Positions 21,007 to 31,727 of a DNA stretch of 64,000 nt are shown piece by piece (positions within the stretch are counted from its first letter, which is position 1; the number at the start of each line of letters is the position of its first letter). The notes below the pieces were generated by a model. It searched no databases. It saw only the letters and a list, made by a program, of their open reading frames with translations, and had not been told where the DNA came from. The position numbers were made by a program, and so were the translations under genes. The DNA is from Atkinsonella hypoxylon. Taxonomy: Eukaryota > Ascomycota > Sordariomycetes > Hypocreales > Clavicipitaceae. The DNA is taken from the NCBI GenBank assembly GCA_000729835.1, contig JFHB01000024.1, positions 186,001-250,000 of the forward strand. The letters are read 5' to 3'.

Positions 21007-22083
21007 CTATGAATATGGGTACCTGCTCAATGTTAGCAAGGAGCAAGATGAAATGGGAAGAGGCACATACCGCTGTTGATATGCGGCGTCTGTCGCGCCG
21101 TTGTCAGCCGCCAGAGCCAGCACTGCTTCGTCGTCAAGCGGAGGCTGTTCCCGTTCGGCCTCTTGCGATTCAACCCTTTGCCTTTTGGCAGGAGGCTCGT
21201 CAATGCCCTCTGCGTCAGCATCGGCATCGGCATCAGCGTCGGCATCACCCACGTCCTCCTCCGCTCCCTCTTGCCCTTGCCCTTCCTGAACACGGTCGTC
21301 CTTGCGTGACGCCGCCTCTACAGCTACTTCCACCGGGATTCCAGGGATTACAGCAATATCTGCCGCAGCTGTGGGGGATTCTGAGGCTGCGACTTTAGCC
21401 GGCACGGCCACCACTTCCTGTGTTGGTCGTTGACCTTGGTCCGGCGTGGGTACGGACAGAGCGGTGCCTGGTGTTAGGATGATGCTGGGGGTTTCCAAAG
21501 CGCTCTGGAAGTTTGCTGGAAATGCGCTCTTAACCTCTGAAGCGGCGTTCTTCCTAGGCCGACCTCGTCCTGGGCCCGGCCGCCGCGTGATGGGGTTCAA
21601 TGTTGGGTCAGCATTGCGAGCGTTGACAACGACCGTGCCGTTTGTCTCGGCCTTGCTCTGAGCTCTTCGCAGACCTTGGAAGTGTTGTCTGCGAGAGGTT
21701 CAAGTCAATTGAGAACAGGGATATCGAGTGCGGGAAATCATGGAATCGCGATAGGTGTACAACTCGTGAGACCTCACTCGAGGTTTCGCGACAACACGCA
21801 GCGACAAATGACATGTACGACCAAAACAATTCGACATTGCAGGCCGCACTGCGCAAGATGCAGACAAGCAAACCACTTCATACTACAGCGGTCCATTCAC
21901 AGGCGACAGCCCAAGGTCGAGCACATACCGGCATCCCTCATTGGTAAAGCCATATCCCATGGTTCGCATGTGGTTCCCAATGATGGTCCATTCTCCGCCG
22001 CTGATGACGCCAATGTTCTTAACCGATAGTATTGTGAAAAACAGGTCTCGGTCCGCGCGATCATTCCAGTTCTTGTTGTTCAT
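21007..22083 (-). CDS. Myb/SANT-like protein with long acidic tail, left-arm unit 5
   Basis: Minus-strand exons 22083-21929, 21688-21071 and 21022-21007 give 262 residues. The domain is MNNKNWNDRADRDLFFTIL, then MRTMGYGFTNEGCR joined in phase 2 to QHFQGLRRAQ. Next comes an AT-hook-like RRPGPGRGRPRKN, then a Val/Ala/Pro-rich linker, a Gln/Glu stretch and an Asp-Ala dipeptide run of about six pairs. The last intron (21070-21023) has GTATGT, a GCTAAC branch site and GCAG. It leaves a 16-base terminal exon ending YPYS. The GRGRPRK motif supports minor-groove AT-rich DNA binding. No function is known to me. Confidence 0.8.
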
Positions 22084-24835
22084 TGCGAACGTCAACTCAG
22101 TGAGTGAGTTTGGGGATGCGTTCTGCGTGTAAGTCGTTGACTTGGTGGTGTCTCCGTTGACGTGTGGATAGGTCGTGTTAAGAGCGCGGCTGAATCAGTT
22201 AAGAAATTGGTAGTGGCAATCTTATCGCGGAAGCTGGGGAAGGGAAGAGGATACATAGATGGTCCGTGCGTTGCCGAGGTACTGGAACTTGGGGGCGGGA
22301 ATTTCCATGGTTCCGTAAGCGAACTGATGTCGTTGCGGCAGCAAGCTTTAGTCGTATTCGAAGCGTTTGCATGCAGGGGCGGAGATGCGCTACTAGGGAT
22401 ATCGGAGAGACGGAGCATTGGAAAAAATTTTTTTTTGTCGTCTTTTCTTGGGTGCGAGGGCGGGATGTACTTGCTAGAACTGGCGATGCTGCAACTTAGC
22501 CGATGTTGAAGCGGCGTTTACCCGTCAGTTGTCACGACTCGGCACAAATTACGACGGGTAACGATCGTGCTGGCACTGTCTACCAAGGTTATTGTTGTCG
22601 ACGAAACAAGGGTACCAGTGATGCAATGTGCAGTGCTTTAATCCATATCATTTATCTATATTTGCAACACTTGCAACGGCATGAATCTCGTTGCCATCAT
22701 GACATTCTCAGCTCAGCCAACAAATTGTTTAATTCTACCCTCGTACACACTCAATATTTGCAACCAACGTCAGATCAGTCATCCATCATCGAAAAGACGA
22801 CGAATGTATCTCCGCCCACCAACGTGGGGAAGTCGTCGAAGGTGTATGGAGCAAGAGACCCTGGAATGACGCTCCATCATCAGTTATAGTCTCACCGCAA
22901 CAAGGGCGAAGATGCGAGAGGCAGGTGGGAGGTATCTTGTACCTCATTAAAGCTCTCACGTGAGTTCGTGGCCACCTGGCGAAAACCCGGTTACACAAGT
23001 GTCCCGCAAAAATTCGCGCCCGTCGCGTCTCCCAACCACTTCACCCCATCCCCTCCATAACGGCAATTGAACATGCAGTCGCGATAGCACCATGAAGGCT
23101 GCTCAAATTTCTTTCAATGGCTTCTAGAATATCGAGTTCATTTGTCTCGAATTTTTCCGGACTCCTCTGTGTTTCTGGGTGCTGAAATACAAGAATTCGC
23201 ATTTCACCACCATGATGATGATTGCTGCCTCAGCCCCTCTTTTTGGGAAATGACGCCGTCGCTGCCTCAGCCACGGGGTGATGGGAGGTGCGCTGGGGCC
23301 AGTTTGCATCCGGCATCCCTTGAGCCAACGAGGAATCCATTCGCCGAAAGATAAAGAAGAGTTTCATTAGGTTTTACGACCCCAAAAAAGGCTCATCTCG
23401 ATCGTGTCTTGGGTTCGTGGCCAGTTGTCAATTCGGCATACGTCTGGACAAAGACCGATTCAGCCAAGGGAATGAGCAGAATTTTTAATTATTTTTCCTT
23501 TAACAGATATATAAGAGAAATAGCCCTTATGACGAATTGAGTCGCATCCTTGGTAAGAAGAAAGCTCTTGTACGATCGGGCCTGGCAGGGGCTACCGGAA
23601 TGGAAGACCATGCCGTTGCAGCACACACCCCCATGGCTTGCTTCCCCCCTTTTGCCCTCTTTTAATATTCCCTGCGATGAGTCATACATACGGTTTCAGT
23701 CTGTGCCATAATACCGATCCCTACCGCCGCTTTCTTCCTAGTTCCTGGGCCGATGGATAGTCTGGTCAGTCAATGTGCCACGGCGTCACCGCAAGAAGAG
23801 GGTATGCTGCCTGATTGCTGGAGCAGCAGTAACCCTGAAGCAATTCGAGCATTGTGCAACAGAATTGTATTGTAGCGATGTCACAGCGGTACCATCTGTA
23901 ACCATCAGTCCCTTTTTTGTGCAAGAGAAAATAAAGTTGTTGACTGCCGCCTGCCGTGGAGTAACAGTTTAGCGGTGGCGGAATTGGATGTGGAGGCAAA
24001 GAGTCGTTAGTGGAGCCCCCGCTAGCTCTTAGCGGAGCTTAGCGGGGCGGGGCGCTACTGCATACACTATACGCGCTGATATCACTCGGTCTTTGATGCA
24101 GCCTGGCAGTTCCAGTGCCCAGGGCCATCATGAGGTGCGAGTTCAACACCAACACAAACACATGCCTCTATGCCTGCCCACATCTACCGCCATGCCATGC
24201 CATGCCATGCCATGCCATGCCATCCCGCCTCATCCCATCCTATCCCATCCATCTCATCCACACTGTTTCCCAAGTGGTAGTAGCACCAGGCAACCATGCG
24301 CTTGGAAACCGAGACACATGCGCTGCTTTGTGGATGCCGGCATCATGGCTTTCAATCGTGTCTGCGTCTGTTCCTAGATCCTTCCATCCACCCCCCCTCC
24401 CGCATCATCTCACACAGCAGCTCCAATTTGAGGCCTCAGATGGATCAATTGATGCCTTTTAAATGGGAGCCTCTCCCCCAAGGCTGAAAATTTTCTCAAT
24501 CTTCTTCCATCGTCCATTTTGTACGGCAATTCGTCCTCATTCCTGCTTCTTCCTTCGCTCATCAACCTCTTGCGTATAGCACGCCGCCATTGTGAACAAT
24601 TAAACCTTGGTGGCCACATCAATCATTATCCGCCTTATCGTATCATCCCTCGCGTCTTGACCGGTTGAAAACCTTGATGAACCTTTCTATCCACTCAACA
24701 ACTTTATCTGGCTGAAATTCTGGAACGCTAGACCATCATCTGCTGGCCTATTTATATCCCCGCTTCATCATCTTATCGACAAATCTCTCTCTCTTCTCGC
24801 CACTTTCGCACGCCCCCAAACACACCACGCAGGCA
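22084..24835. other. Gene-free centre of the Myb-like array (divergent promoter region)
   Basis: 2.7 kb between the minus-strand left arm and the plus-strand right arm. It holds a CCATG pentanucleotide run (about 24190-24222) and T- and A-rich tracts. Short open frames are unsupported. It must contain the promoters of units 5 and 6. Confidence 0.5.
24190..24222. repeat. CCATG pentanucleotide microsatellite
   Basis: About six units of CCATG lie in the central spacer of the Myb-like array. Confidence 0.8.
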
Positions 24836-25621
24836 ATGCCACCTAACAGTGATAATGCCATGGCTCGCTTCCTTTTTGCCATCTTGAAGCAAAAGAATCT
24901 CAAGGATGTAGGTCTGTCTGGACGTTGCTTTTTGTGTGTTACTGCCATGCTGACATTCGTGCTAGATTGACTGGAATCAAGTCGCTCAAGATCCTGTCTT
25001 GCTACAGCCTATTTCGAACGGACACGCCGCTCGAATGAGATATTCGCGTTTCCGCGCTACCGTTACGGGCCACGAGCCCCAGAAGCGGTCTCGTCATGGT
25101 GAAAAGGACCGCGTGTCCAAATCATCAAAGAAAGAAGGTTCCTCCAAGAAGGATGTCATCGTCAAGTCAGAATCTGCCGTGAGTCTCTATTCGCTCGCTG
25201 AGGTATGCTACTCCCGTGATCCCGAATCTTAGTCCGTGATTCATCTATTAAGTCGTTCCAGTACTCGCCTGCTTCTCTTGCATCCCCGGACAGCGATGAC
25301 TTCAAATCGCGGTTCCTCACTCCCTGCACCGACTACATGACTTCTGTCCGCCCTGATGTTCTTGAGAAGCAAAAAGGCAGGGACGCAGCAAACATCTTCT
25401 CATACATGATGGATGGCAACTCTGACTTGTTTACGGATACTGGGAGTCTCGCATACTCGCCGGCATTCTCAGCTTTTGAAGCCGCCTACGACTTGCGCAA
25501 CTACGATGATATATCGACCGATCTACACAGTCCTGAGCTTTGCGACATTAGCGATCCCCCGTCCCTTCCGGACGGTGCCCAAGAGTGGGATGATGGCTGC
25601 CATGACCCCCAGGTTTATTGA
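24836..25621 (+). CDS. Myb/SANT-like protein, right-arm unit 6
   Basis: Exons 24836-24907, 24966-25178 and 25262-25621 give 214 residues. The domain reads MPPNSDNAMARFLFAILKQ, then, after a phase-0 intron, IDWNQVAQDPVLL and ARMRYSRFRATVTG. A basic segment follows (EPQKRSRHGEKDRVSKSSKK), then an acidic, Asp/Ser-rich C-terminus. An alternative donor (GTATGC at 25203) would add eight residues in frame. The pattern of aromatic start, DWxxVA and RxRF is that of the other right-arm units. A DNA-binding role is inferred. Confidence 0.72.
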
Positions 25622-26224
25622 TGCTCTATAAGAACGGCTTTGGTTGATTGTATACAATATTTTTTTTAGGCGTGCGGGCAATTCTCATGATTCAACTTAT
25701 GACTAATGATGAAAAGGAAAAAAAAATATAACTGCTGAATAAAAAAAAAAACAAAAACAAAAGAGATGTGGCTGCTTCGACGAAGGCACTAGCTTTTGGG
25801 TGAAGTTGGCTAGAATTGTACACTAATTTCGGATTTGTTGCTACTTTGCCTGTATCGGACACCTCAAAAAAAGAAAATAGCTCTCTGAACAACGTCATTG
25901 GAAATTCTCTTCAACACTGCATGTCACTGGATGGAAACGTCGTGCCGTTGCCTGAGTCGGCTCTCACCAGTTGCCACTTGCGCCAGGGGCCGTCACCAAC
26001 TCATCTCACACTCACCTTGCCGAACGGACCACTGCAACGTTTGCACTCAGTACTTAAGCCGTCCTGGTCTTGCTTTTCAAGTTTCTTTCAAAATTTTTTT
26101 TTTCTCTTTCCCCCAAAACCAACTTCTATCGGTCAAAAGATTTCCATCCGCTGCTAAGTCTTTTTATATCAGCACTGTACTCGCCAAACTCTCTGTTCGT
26201 GACACTTCGGTCCACTTACTCATC
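25622..26224. other. Intergenic spacer, unit 6 to unit 7
   Basis: It contains A-rich tracts near 25720-25760 and a T/C-rich stretch near 26090-26110 ahead of the unit 7 start. No gene is supported. Confidence 0.5.
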
Positions 26225-26743
26225 ATGGCGGGCGAGACTACCCCTACGAAGAAAGAGCCTACTGCCCAAGAAGCCATGTTTTTCTTTGCCATCGTCAAGC
26301 ACACTCGCAACAAGGCCGATATCGATTGGAGCGCGGTTGCTACTGAACAGGGATTCAAAAATGCAGAGGTTGCTAAGGTATGTCTTGATACAACATCATC
26401 ACGCTCCAGAAAACTAATTTGAACACAGGTCCGCTTCGGACAAGTTAAACGTAAGCTTGGAATCAACTCTGACTCACCCGCCGTATCTGCTCCTGCACCG
26501 GCTAGTCGCACGCCCACCAAGAAGGCCTCTGGCGGCGGTACTCCTATCAAGATTGTCAAGACGCCCAAACGAGCTGGTACAAAAGGGATGGGACGCGGGA
26601 AGACGCCCAAGAAGGAGGAGTCTGAAGCGGAGGATGATGATAAGACAGTCATGGGAGTCAAGGAGGAGCAAGAGGATCAGGACGGGGAAGATGATGCGGA
26701 TTTGCATGCTGAGGTGGATGCGTTTCTGAATGATCCATTCTAA
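26225..26743 (+). CDS. Myb/SANT-like protein, right-arm unit 7
   Basis: Exons 26225-26377 and 26429-26743 give 155 residues. The domain runs from PTAQEAMFFFAIVKHTRNK through DIDWSAVATEQGFKNAEVAK and, after a phase-0 intron, VRFGQVKRKLG. The tail is basic (SRTPTKKASGGGTPIK, RAGTKGMGRGKTPKK) and then acidic (EEQEDQDGEDDADL). Donor GTATGT and acceptor CACAG are clear. This is the cleanest copy of the right-arm type, and the DNA-binding inference is strongest here. Confidence 0.82.
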
Positions 26744-27316
26744 GAAGATACAGTGGTACTCTATGGCTTGATTGACGATACAGATGAGTTTCTACGCATA
26801 GCTACGTACTGAGGAGAATCGAAATGAATAAGATAAGACTGACAAGCTCAACTGAGATGATATGGATCGCGGAGATGACGACAGGGGATATTGATATATC
26901 TTTTCCCCCCGTCCCCCCGCAAAAAAAAAAAAATTGAAAGAACAAGAAAACAGGCGCTATTAACGCTGCTGTGATGTTTGCACGTGTAGTAGGAGTTGGC
27001 GGCTCACCTTCTGTTCACTTGCCAAGTAAGCACTCTCATTCAAAACCCGCAACGTCCTGCCTTCTCAACTGCATTCAAAAGTTTTCTCCTTGAATGCCAC
27101 TCGGAAGTGTTACAGACTGTGTTCCAAACTTTCTTATTGTCTTTTTAGAATCGATATTCTTGCAACCTTCAAGAGCACATTCATCTAGAGTATCCTATAA
27201 TCTCACACCTGAGAGCATAGTCCTCGCCGCTTCCCAAATCGTCGAGTGCATACACCAGGTAATTCAGAGCCAATCCAGCTCGTTTGAATCGTGAACATAA
27301 GCTGATATTCCAGACC
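26744..27316. other. Intergenic spacer, unit 7 to unit 8
   Basis: Contains an A-tract at about 26921-26932 and nothing else recognised. Confidence 0.5.
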
Positions 27317-27730
27317 ATGCCTCGCAAAGTCAAAGCCCCCGCTACCACCGCTGAAGGTGAAGCGCCCCTCGGCCTCACGGAAAATGAGCTGCGCTTCATC
27401 AAGGCCGTCTTCGACAACATGACGCAGAAGCCCGATGCAAACTGGGACAGCGTGGCGACCGACCTGGGCCTCAAGGATGCCAAATGTGCCAAGGAGCGTT
27501 TCAGACAGATGTCTGTCCGCCATGGCTGGCGAGACCAGGCGAATGGGAATCCGAGCCCTCGCAAGGGCGGCGCAACAGGGCCATCTGCTGACGGCAAGGT
27601 GACGAAGAAGGTCCCTCGTACGCCTACCAAGAAGGCCTCCAAGTCTGCTGCTCTTGTGAAAGATGAGGATGAGAACGATGGGACTCAGGTTGAGGACGCT
27701 GAGGAGGTTGAGGCTGAAGCGGAGAGTTGA
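27317..27730 (+). CDS. Myb/SANT-like protein, right-arm unit 8 (intronless)
   Basis: A single exon of 137 residues. The domain reads LTENELRFIKAVFDNMTQK, then DANWDSVATDLGLKDAKCAK and ERFRQMSVRHGW, followed by a basic tail (KVTKKVPRTPTKKASK) and an acidic end (DAEEVEAEAES). It aligns by eye with unit 7 throughout but lacks the intron at the K/(V)RF junction, so an intron was lost here or gained in unit 7. A start at 27317 gives the usual short N-terminus. Confidence 0.82.
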   Translation: MPRKVKAPATTAEGEAPLGLTENELRFIKAVFDNMTQKPDANWDSVATDLGLKDAKCAKERFRQMSVRHGWRDQANGNPSPRKGGATGPSADGKVTKKVPRTPTKKASKSAALVKDEDENDGTQVEDAEEVEAEAES

Positions 27731-28558
27731 GATGCCATATTTTTTTGCTATGGGGTGATTATCACGATGACATGGATGCAAAGGAAATCACGATGGTAAT
27801 TAGTCATGGAGAAGGTCCTTCAAGTGGATGACAGGAGAGCTTAAAGAATGACACATGGATGCAAGGAAATGGCAATAGTAATTAGTCATGGAGAGTGCCC
27901 CTCAAATAGATGGGAATGGTATGAAAGCGGTACGAAATTGAAGCTGTTCGTGCCCTGGGGCCTGGACGATGTGAAGCGAAGCTGTGAAGCTGTGAGGCTG
28001 GTGTTACGTGCGCGTGCGCGGGAGTATAAGTACACGTGACACGGATGCAGGCCATATAAGTACTTGGGTACCTACGTACCTACCTCAGGTAGGTGGGTAA
28101 CTTAGGTAGTTGTAACTTGTAAGGTACAATACTTGCAAGTATTGGCGGCACTGGGATCTGTGCACACCTTCGCGCTTCTTACAGAAGCATTCTTGAGCTG
28201 CAAACGGCGTCACGACCTACTGCCACACAGCGATTGAGATTTCGCTTCATCTATTGTTTCTCAAGTCACATTCATTTTTACACTCTCGCTTCGACGGCGT
28301 ATCCACCGCCAACTGTTGGCGTCCCATTCAGCACTGGGCGTCTCACCTTGCCGTCACTTACACCGTCGCCCAGGCTGGGCTGCGGCTTATCGCAACTCAG
28401 CGCAACTCAGAAAATTTCTACTTGAAACAACACTTGTCTGTCAGTCTCTTGCGTTTCTGTACTTTCTAATACACCTAAGATCTCTTGTCCGCTCATTTGA
28501 CCGCTTTCAAATCTGAACCAACACATCCAGTCTGCCTTACTAGCTCAAAGACGCCAAC
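27731..28558. other. Intergenic spacer with duplicated 3' flank and a dispersed repeat
   Basis: An approximately 80-bp imperfect duplication (about 27770-27830 and 27850-27910, sharing GTAATTAGTCATGGAGA-type sequence) follows unit 8. At about 28003-28190 lies a segment that reappears at about 48015-48170. It contains the palindromic TACCTACCTCAGGTAGGT-type motif. Confidence 0.6.
28003..28190. repeat. Dispersed repeat shared with 48.0 kb
   Basis: This copy of the repeat seen at 48015-48170 lies between Myb-like units 8 and 9. It includes an extra stretch with TACCTACGTACCTACCTCAG. It may be a short mobile element, but no terminal repeats or target duplication were found. Confidence 0.7.
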
Positions 28559-29085
28559 ATGCCCGGCGCCCAAGATCACACCGACCAGGTCAAGTTTCTT
28601 GTTTCCTGCATTACACACACAAGTAATGGACGCGTGAGTATTTCTCGCAAGCAAGCAATAAAAGAGAAAGAAATAAAGGAAGTGGTCTCAACTGACATTC
28701 TTCAGCCTGACTTCACAGCTGTTGCCGGAGAACTTGGCATTGTATCCAAGGCCGCCGCGTAAGTTGCCTCTCAAGACGTACTTGAACCAGAACAATTTTC
28801 TAATACTTCTGCAGTCAGAAGCGGTATGAGCGCATGCTCAAGGCCAACGGTGTCAGTTCCACCAAGTCTGCCAGGGGTGGTGATGCTGCTCCCGCAACGC
28901 CCGATTCCACGCCCGTGAAGCGCAAGAAGGCTGCCTCTCGTTCCACTGGCTCTGCAAAGAAAGCCAAGGGGAAAAATGTCACCAAGGAGGAATCCGACGA
29001 GGACTCCAAGGGGGGCGTCAAGAAGGAGGAGGAGGAGTCTGGCTCTGAGCTCTCTGGTACGGACGTGAACAGCATCATTGTGTAG
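28559..29085 (+). CDS. Myb/SANT-like protein, right-arm unit 9
   Basis: Exons 28559-28633, 28706-28758 and 28815-29085 give 132 residues. After splicing the domain reads HTDQVKFLVSCITHTSNGR, then PDFTAVAGELGIVSKAAA and QKRYERMLKANG. A basic tail follows (KRKKAASRSTGSAKKAKGK) and then an acidic tail (EESDEDSKGG, EEEESGSELS). Its two introns sit at the two positions used singly by other array members: before the D-W/F motif and in the last helix. Donors are GTGAGT and GTAAGT and acceptors TTCAG and TGCAG. Confidence 0.82.
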
Positions 29086-29785
29086 ATACGGGCTAACAGC
29101 GGTAGATCCTCCTTCACAAGACGAAATCTAAAAATGAAGAGACTACTTCTCATGTTACCAGGAATGGAGTAGATTAGTACTTTTTACAGTTGGGATAGAC
29201 GATGGAAAAAAAAAAAGAGACGTTGAGACGGAAAGCCATGGGAATGAAATCAAGGCACGAGGCTACGTATCGTAGATAGCACAGCACGTTCACGGGTCAA
29301 TAAGACTGCATGTGTTGCTGCTGCTTCTCTTTCTACTCTGCATAAAGTGATGGCGAGATAGATTTGCCATGAAATTGCATGTGTGAGTAGGATGGGAGAG
29401 CATGTTTGTTTTGGTACTGTGTCCCGGCTGCCAGTCCCGCCAGCTGTTGCAGCTGTCAACCCACCCGCCAACATTGATCGAGAGCGTTCCGTATTCCAAT
29501 CTCGTGCGTCGACCTAGCTGTTGCAGACCAAGTCTACATTTTCCTCACAAAACCAAAACTCGCCGCGTGTTCGTGGTCTCAATTGATTATTCAACTTGCT
29601 GCTATTTGGAGCCAGCTTCATCACACGCTCAGCAGACCATTGCCACCGATTCATCAGAGCACATTCGTAGTTCAGTTTCTCTTCACCACCCATAGCAAAT
29701 TTTTCTCATCACTAACTGGCAAACGGACGCGTTTCGCTCCAATTGTCGCTTTTGGTTTTTTTGTTTTTCTTTCCGTTTCCTCATC
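29086..29785. other. Intergenic spacer, unit 9 to unit 10
   Basis: 3' flank of unit 9, with an A-tract at about 29207-29217, and the promoter of unit 10, which ends in a T/C-rich stretch at about 29740-29780. No gene is supported. Confidence 0.5.
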
Positions 29786-31171
29786 ATGGGCTCCACGTCA
29801 AAAAGATCTTCTAGTAAGCAGAAACGCTCGCCTGCCCAGAAGCAGAGGAGTCAAGCAAGAACACAAAACGCAGAGGCGTCTCTACATTCATCTCGTTCCT
29901 CTAGCTCGCCTCATCAGAATGAAACGCCACGCACGGCGAGATATTCACATCGACTTCCTACCAACCAGCAGCGGAAGGGAAACGGCCGCGTGGCGGGCAG
30001 AAGTCTCATCATGTGGAACCGTAGGTCTTCCCTCCTCGCCTGTTTCAAAGTCCTTGGATTTTCCGTTCAAATGTGCAATTCTAATACTGTGTTGGTAGGA
30101 CCCCGAATGGCGGAGAAGTTGCTCTTACACATCCATTACGAATGTAATCGACACAAGATTGCCATTCCGTGGGATGCTATTGCTCATCGCTTACACCCTG
30201 GCTCATCTGGACAAGCTGTCTGCCAGCGTATCAATCGTCTTCGACGAGAGCTCGTGGCTGAGGGACACCTCGTTCCACCACCGATGCCGCCAAAGACGGC
30301 GACGTTTGTGAATCCTGAGATTCGAGGCTATATGCGGCAAGACGTAGACGGCAGTGATCTAGAGACGACACGGCCGGTCATGTTTGGTGAGAAGATTGAG
30401 GATCTCAAATTTAGCTTGCCCGATGCTGTGAACCTCCCTGATGAGGAAGTCTTGGAGTTCCAAGAGACGGATGAGTCGTCTTCGCCCGACTCTGTCCACA
30501 GGGAGCTCCTGTCTTCGCCTACACCCGTTCGCAAGAGGGCGGGAAATACCGCAATGGAGTCCTCGGCCATGTCTGACTTGTTAACGGCTCGATATCGTTT
30601 CATGGCCCCCGAGCACCCACCAATCCCATCAGCCTTCTCTCATCATCTCAACGATGACAAGACCGTAAGTTGACTGACCTGGAGTCGAGGAGCCCCGTAT
30701 GCTGATGTGGCACAGGAGCTCGAGTCCAAGCACTCTCAGCAGTCAGCGCATTCGTCCGATACGAGTAGCAGCATGCAGACGGATAACATTTCGCCTTCTC
30801 AATCTTTTGCTAGCAGCACTATGACGTCGGAGCTCGGCACAAACGCACAGCTTCTATCCGACCTGCAGGAATACAGACCTGGAGCTGTGCGGCCCTGGGC
30901 GAGCCACTATCCCTACTACGCTTGTCCGGCTCCTGCTATGCCATCTTCGGCAGTCAGCTACGAACAGGCAGAGTATCTTGCTCCTGCGATGCCGCCGTCA
31001 ATTGCTCCCGCTGCTCACTATTCTTTCTATGTCATGGAATCAAACGCTTTGAAGCCAGAGACACAGGATCGGGCCATGCCAGATTTGGCGCCGCCGCAAG
31101 AGGAGCCCATGTCACACATTGGGGGACCAATTGAAGAACTTTTCCCGGGGCTGGATGAGGAAGATGACTAG
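29786..31171 (+). CDS. Larger Myb/SANT-like protein, right-arm unit 10
   Basis: Exons 29786-30020, 30099-30664 and 30716-31171 give 418 residues. A basic Ser/Lys/Arg-rich N-terminus leads into MAEKLLLHIHYECNRHKI, AIPWDAIAHRLHPGSSGQ and VCQRINRLRRELVAEG. This is a three-helix Myb-like domain placed internally rather than at the N-terminus. An acidic, Ser-rich and then Pro/Tyr/Ala-rich C-terminus follows. The first intron is 78 nt, divisible by three and stop-free, so its retention would add 26 residues. A CTAAT branch site supports splicing. It is the largest member and flanks HSP60. Confidence 0.72.
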
Positions 31172-31727
31172 ATTGGAAATTCTGGGTAATATTGAACCAT
31201 TGGTTAATTTTTATAGCTCGTCCTGGGGATGGACACTGTTGACGACATGGGGAAGCTAAGGATAGAGAACACAAGGCATCTGGAAACACAATAAAAAGGG
31301 CTTCATTTTTATAGAATCATGAGTAGTGAATAGAGTAGCCGTAGTTAATGCCAGTTCCACTGCCCCCTCCATTGAGGTCGAGATGCTTCCAAGTGGAGTT
31401 TTGCAGCACAATTAGGCAATTGGCCAGAAGCTTCTCTGGGTCTCTCCGACAGGGGCTGAGCTGCAACAACGCCCCGTGGCAACACGTTTTTCCGACCGAT
31501 CGACCCTGCTGGACCCATGACAATTTTTCTGCGCAACGGCTCCAATTACAATTACAACCGGGCCAGCCATCCATCCACTCTCTCTTCTTCCTCTTCTCCT
31601 TGTTCCCCAGATTTCCTCTCCAGAAGCTGCCTTGCATTCTTCCTGCCAACCGCCCCTGTCTTCTGCATTGTTTTTTCCGCCTCTGTACTTTGTTGATACC
31701 TCTTCCTTTGTAATACATATACACAAC
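31172..31727. promoter_or_regulatory. HSP60 promoter region
   Basis: 556 bp between unit 10 and HSP60. A GAAGCTTC inverted pair (31427-31434, core AGAAGCTTCT) fits two of the nGAAn units of a heat-shock element, about 295 bp before the start codon. This is a weak, partial match. A pyrimidine-rich leader precedes the ATG. Confidence 0.4.
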
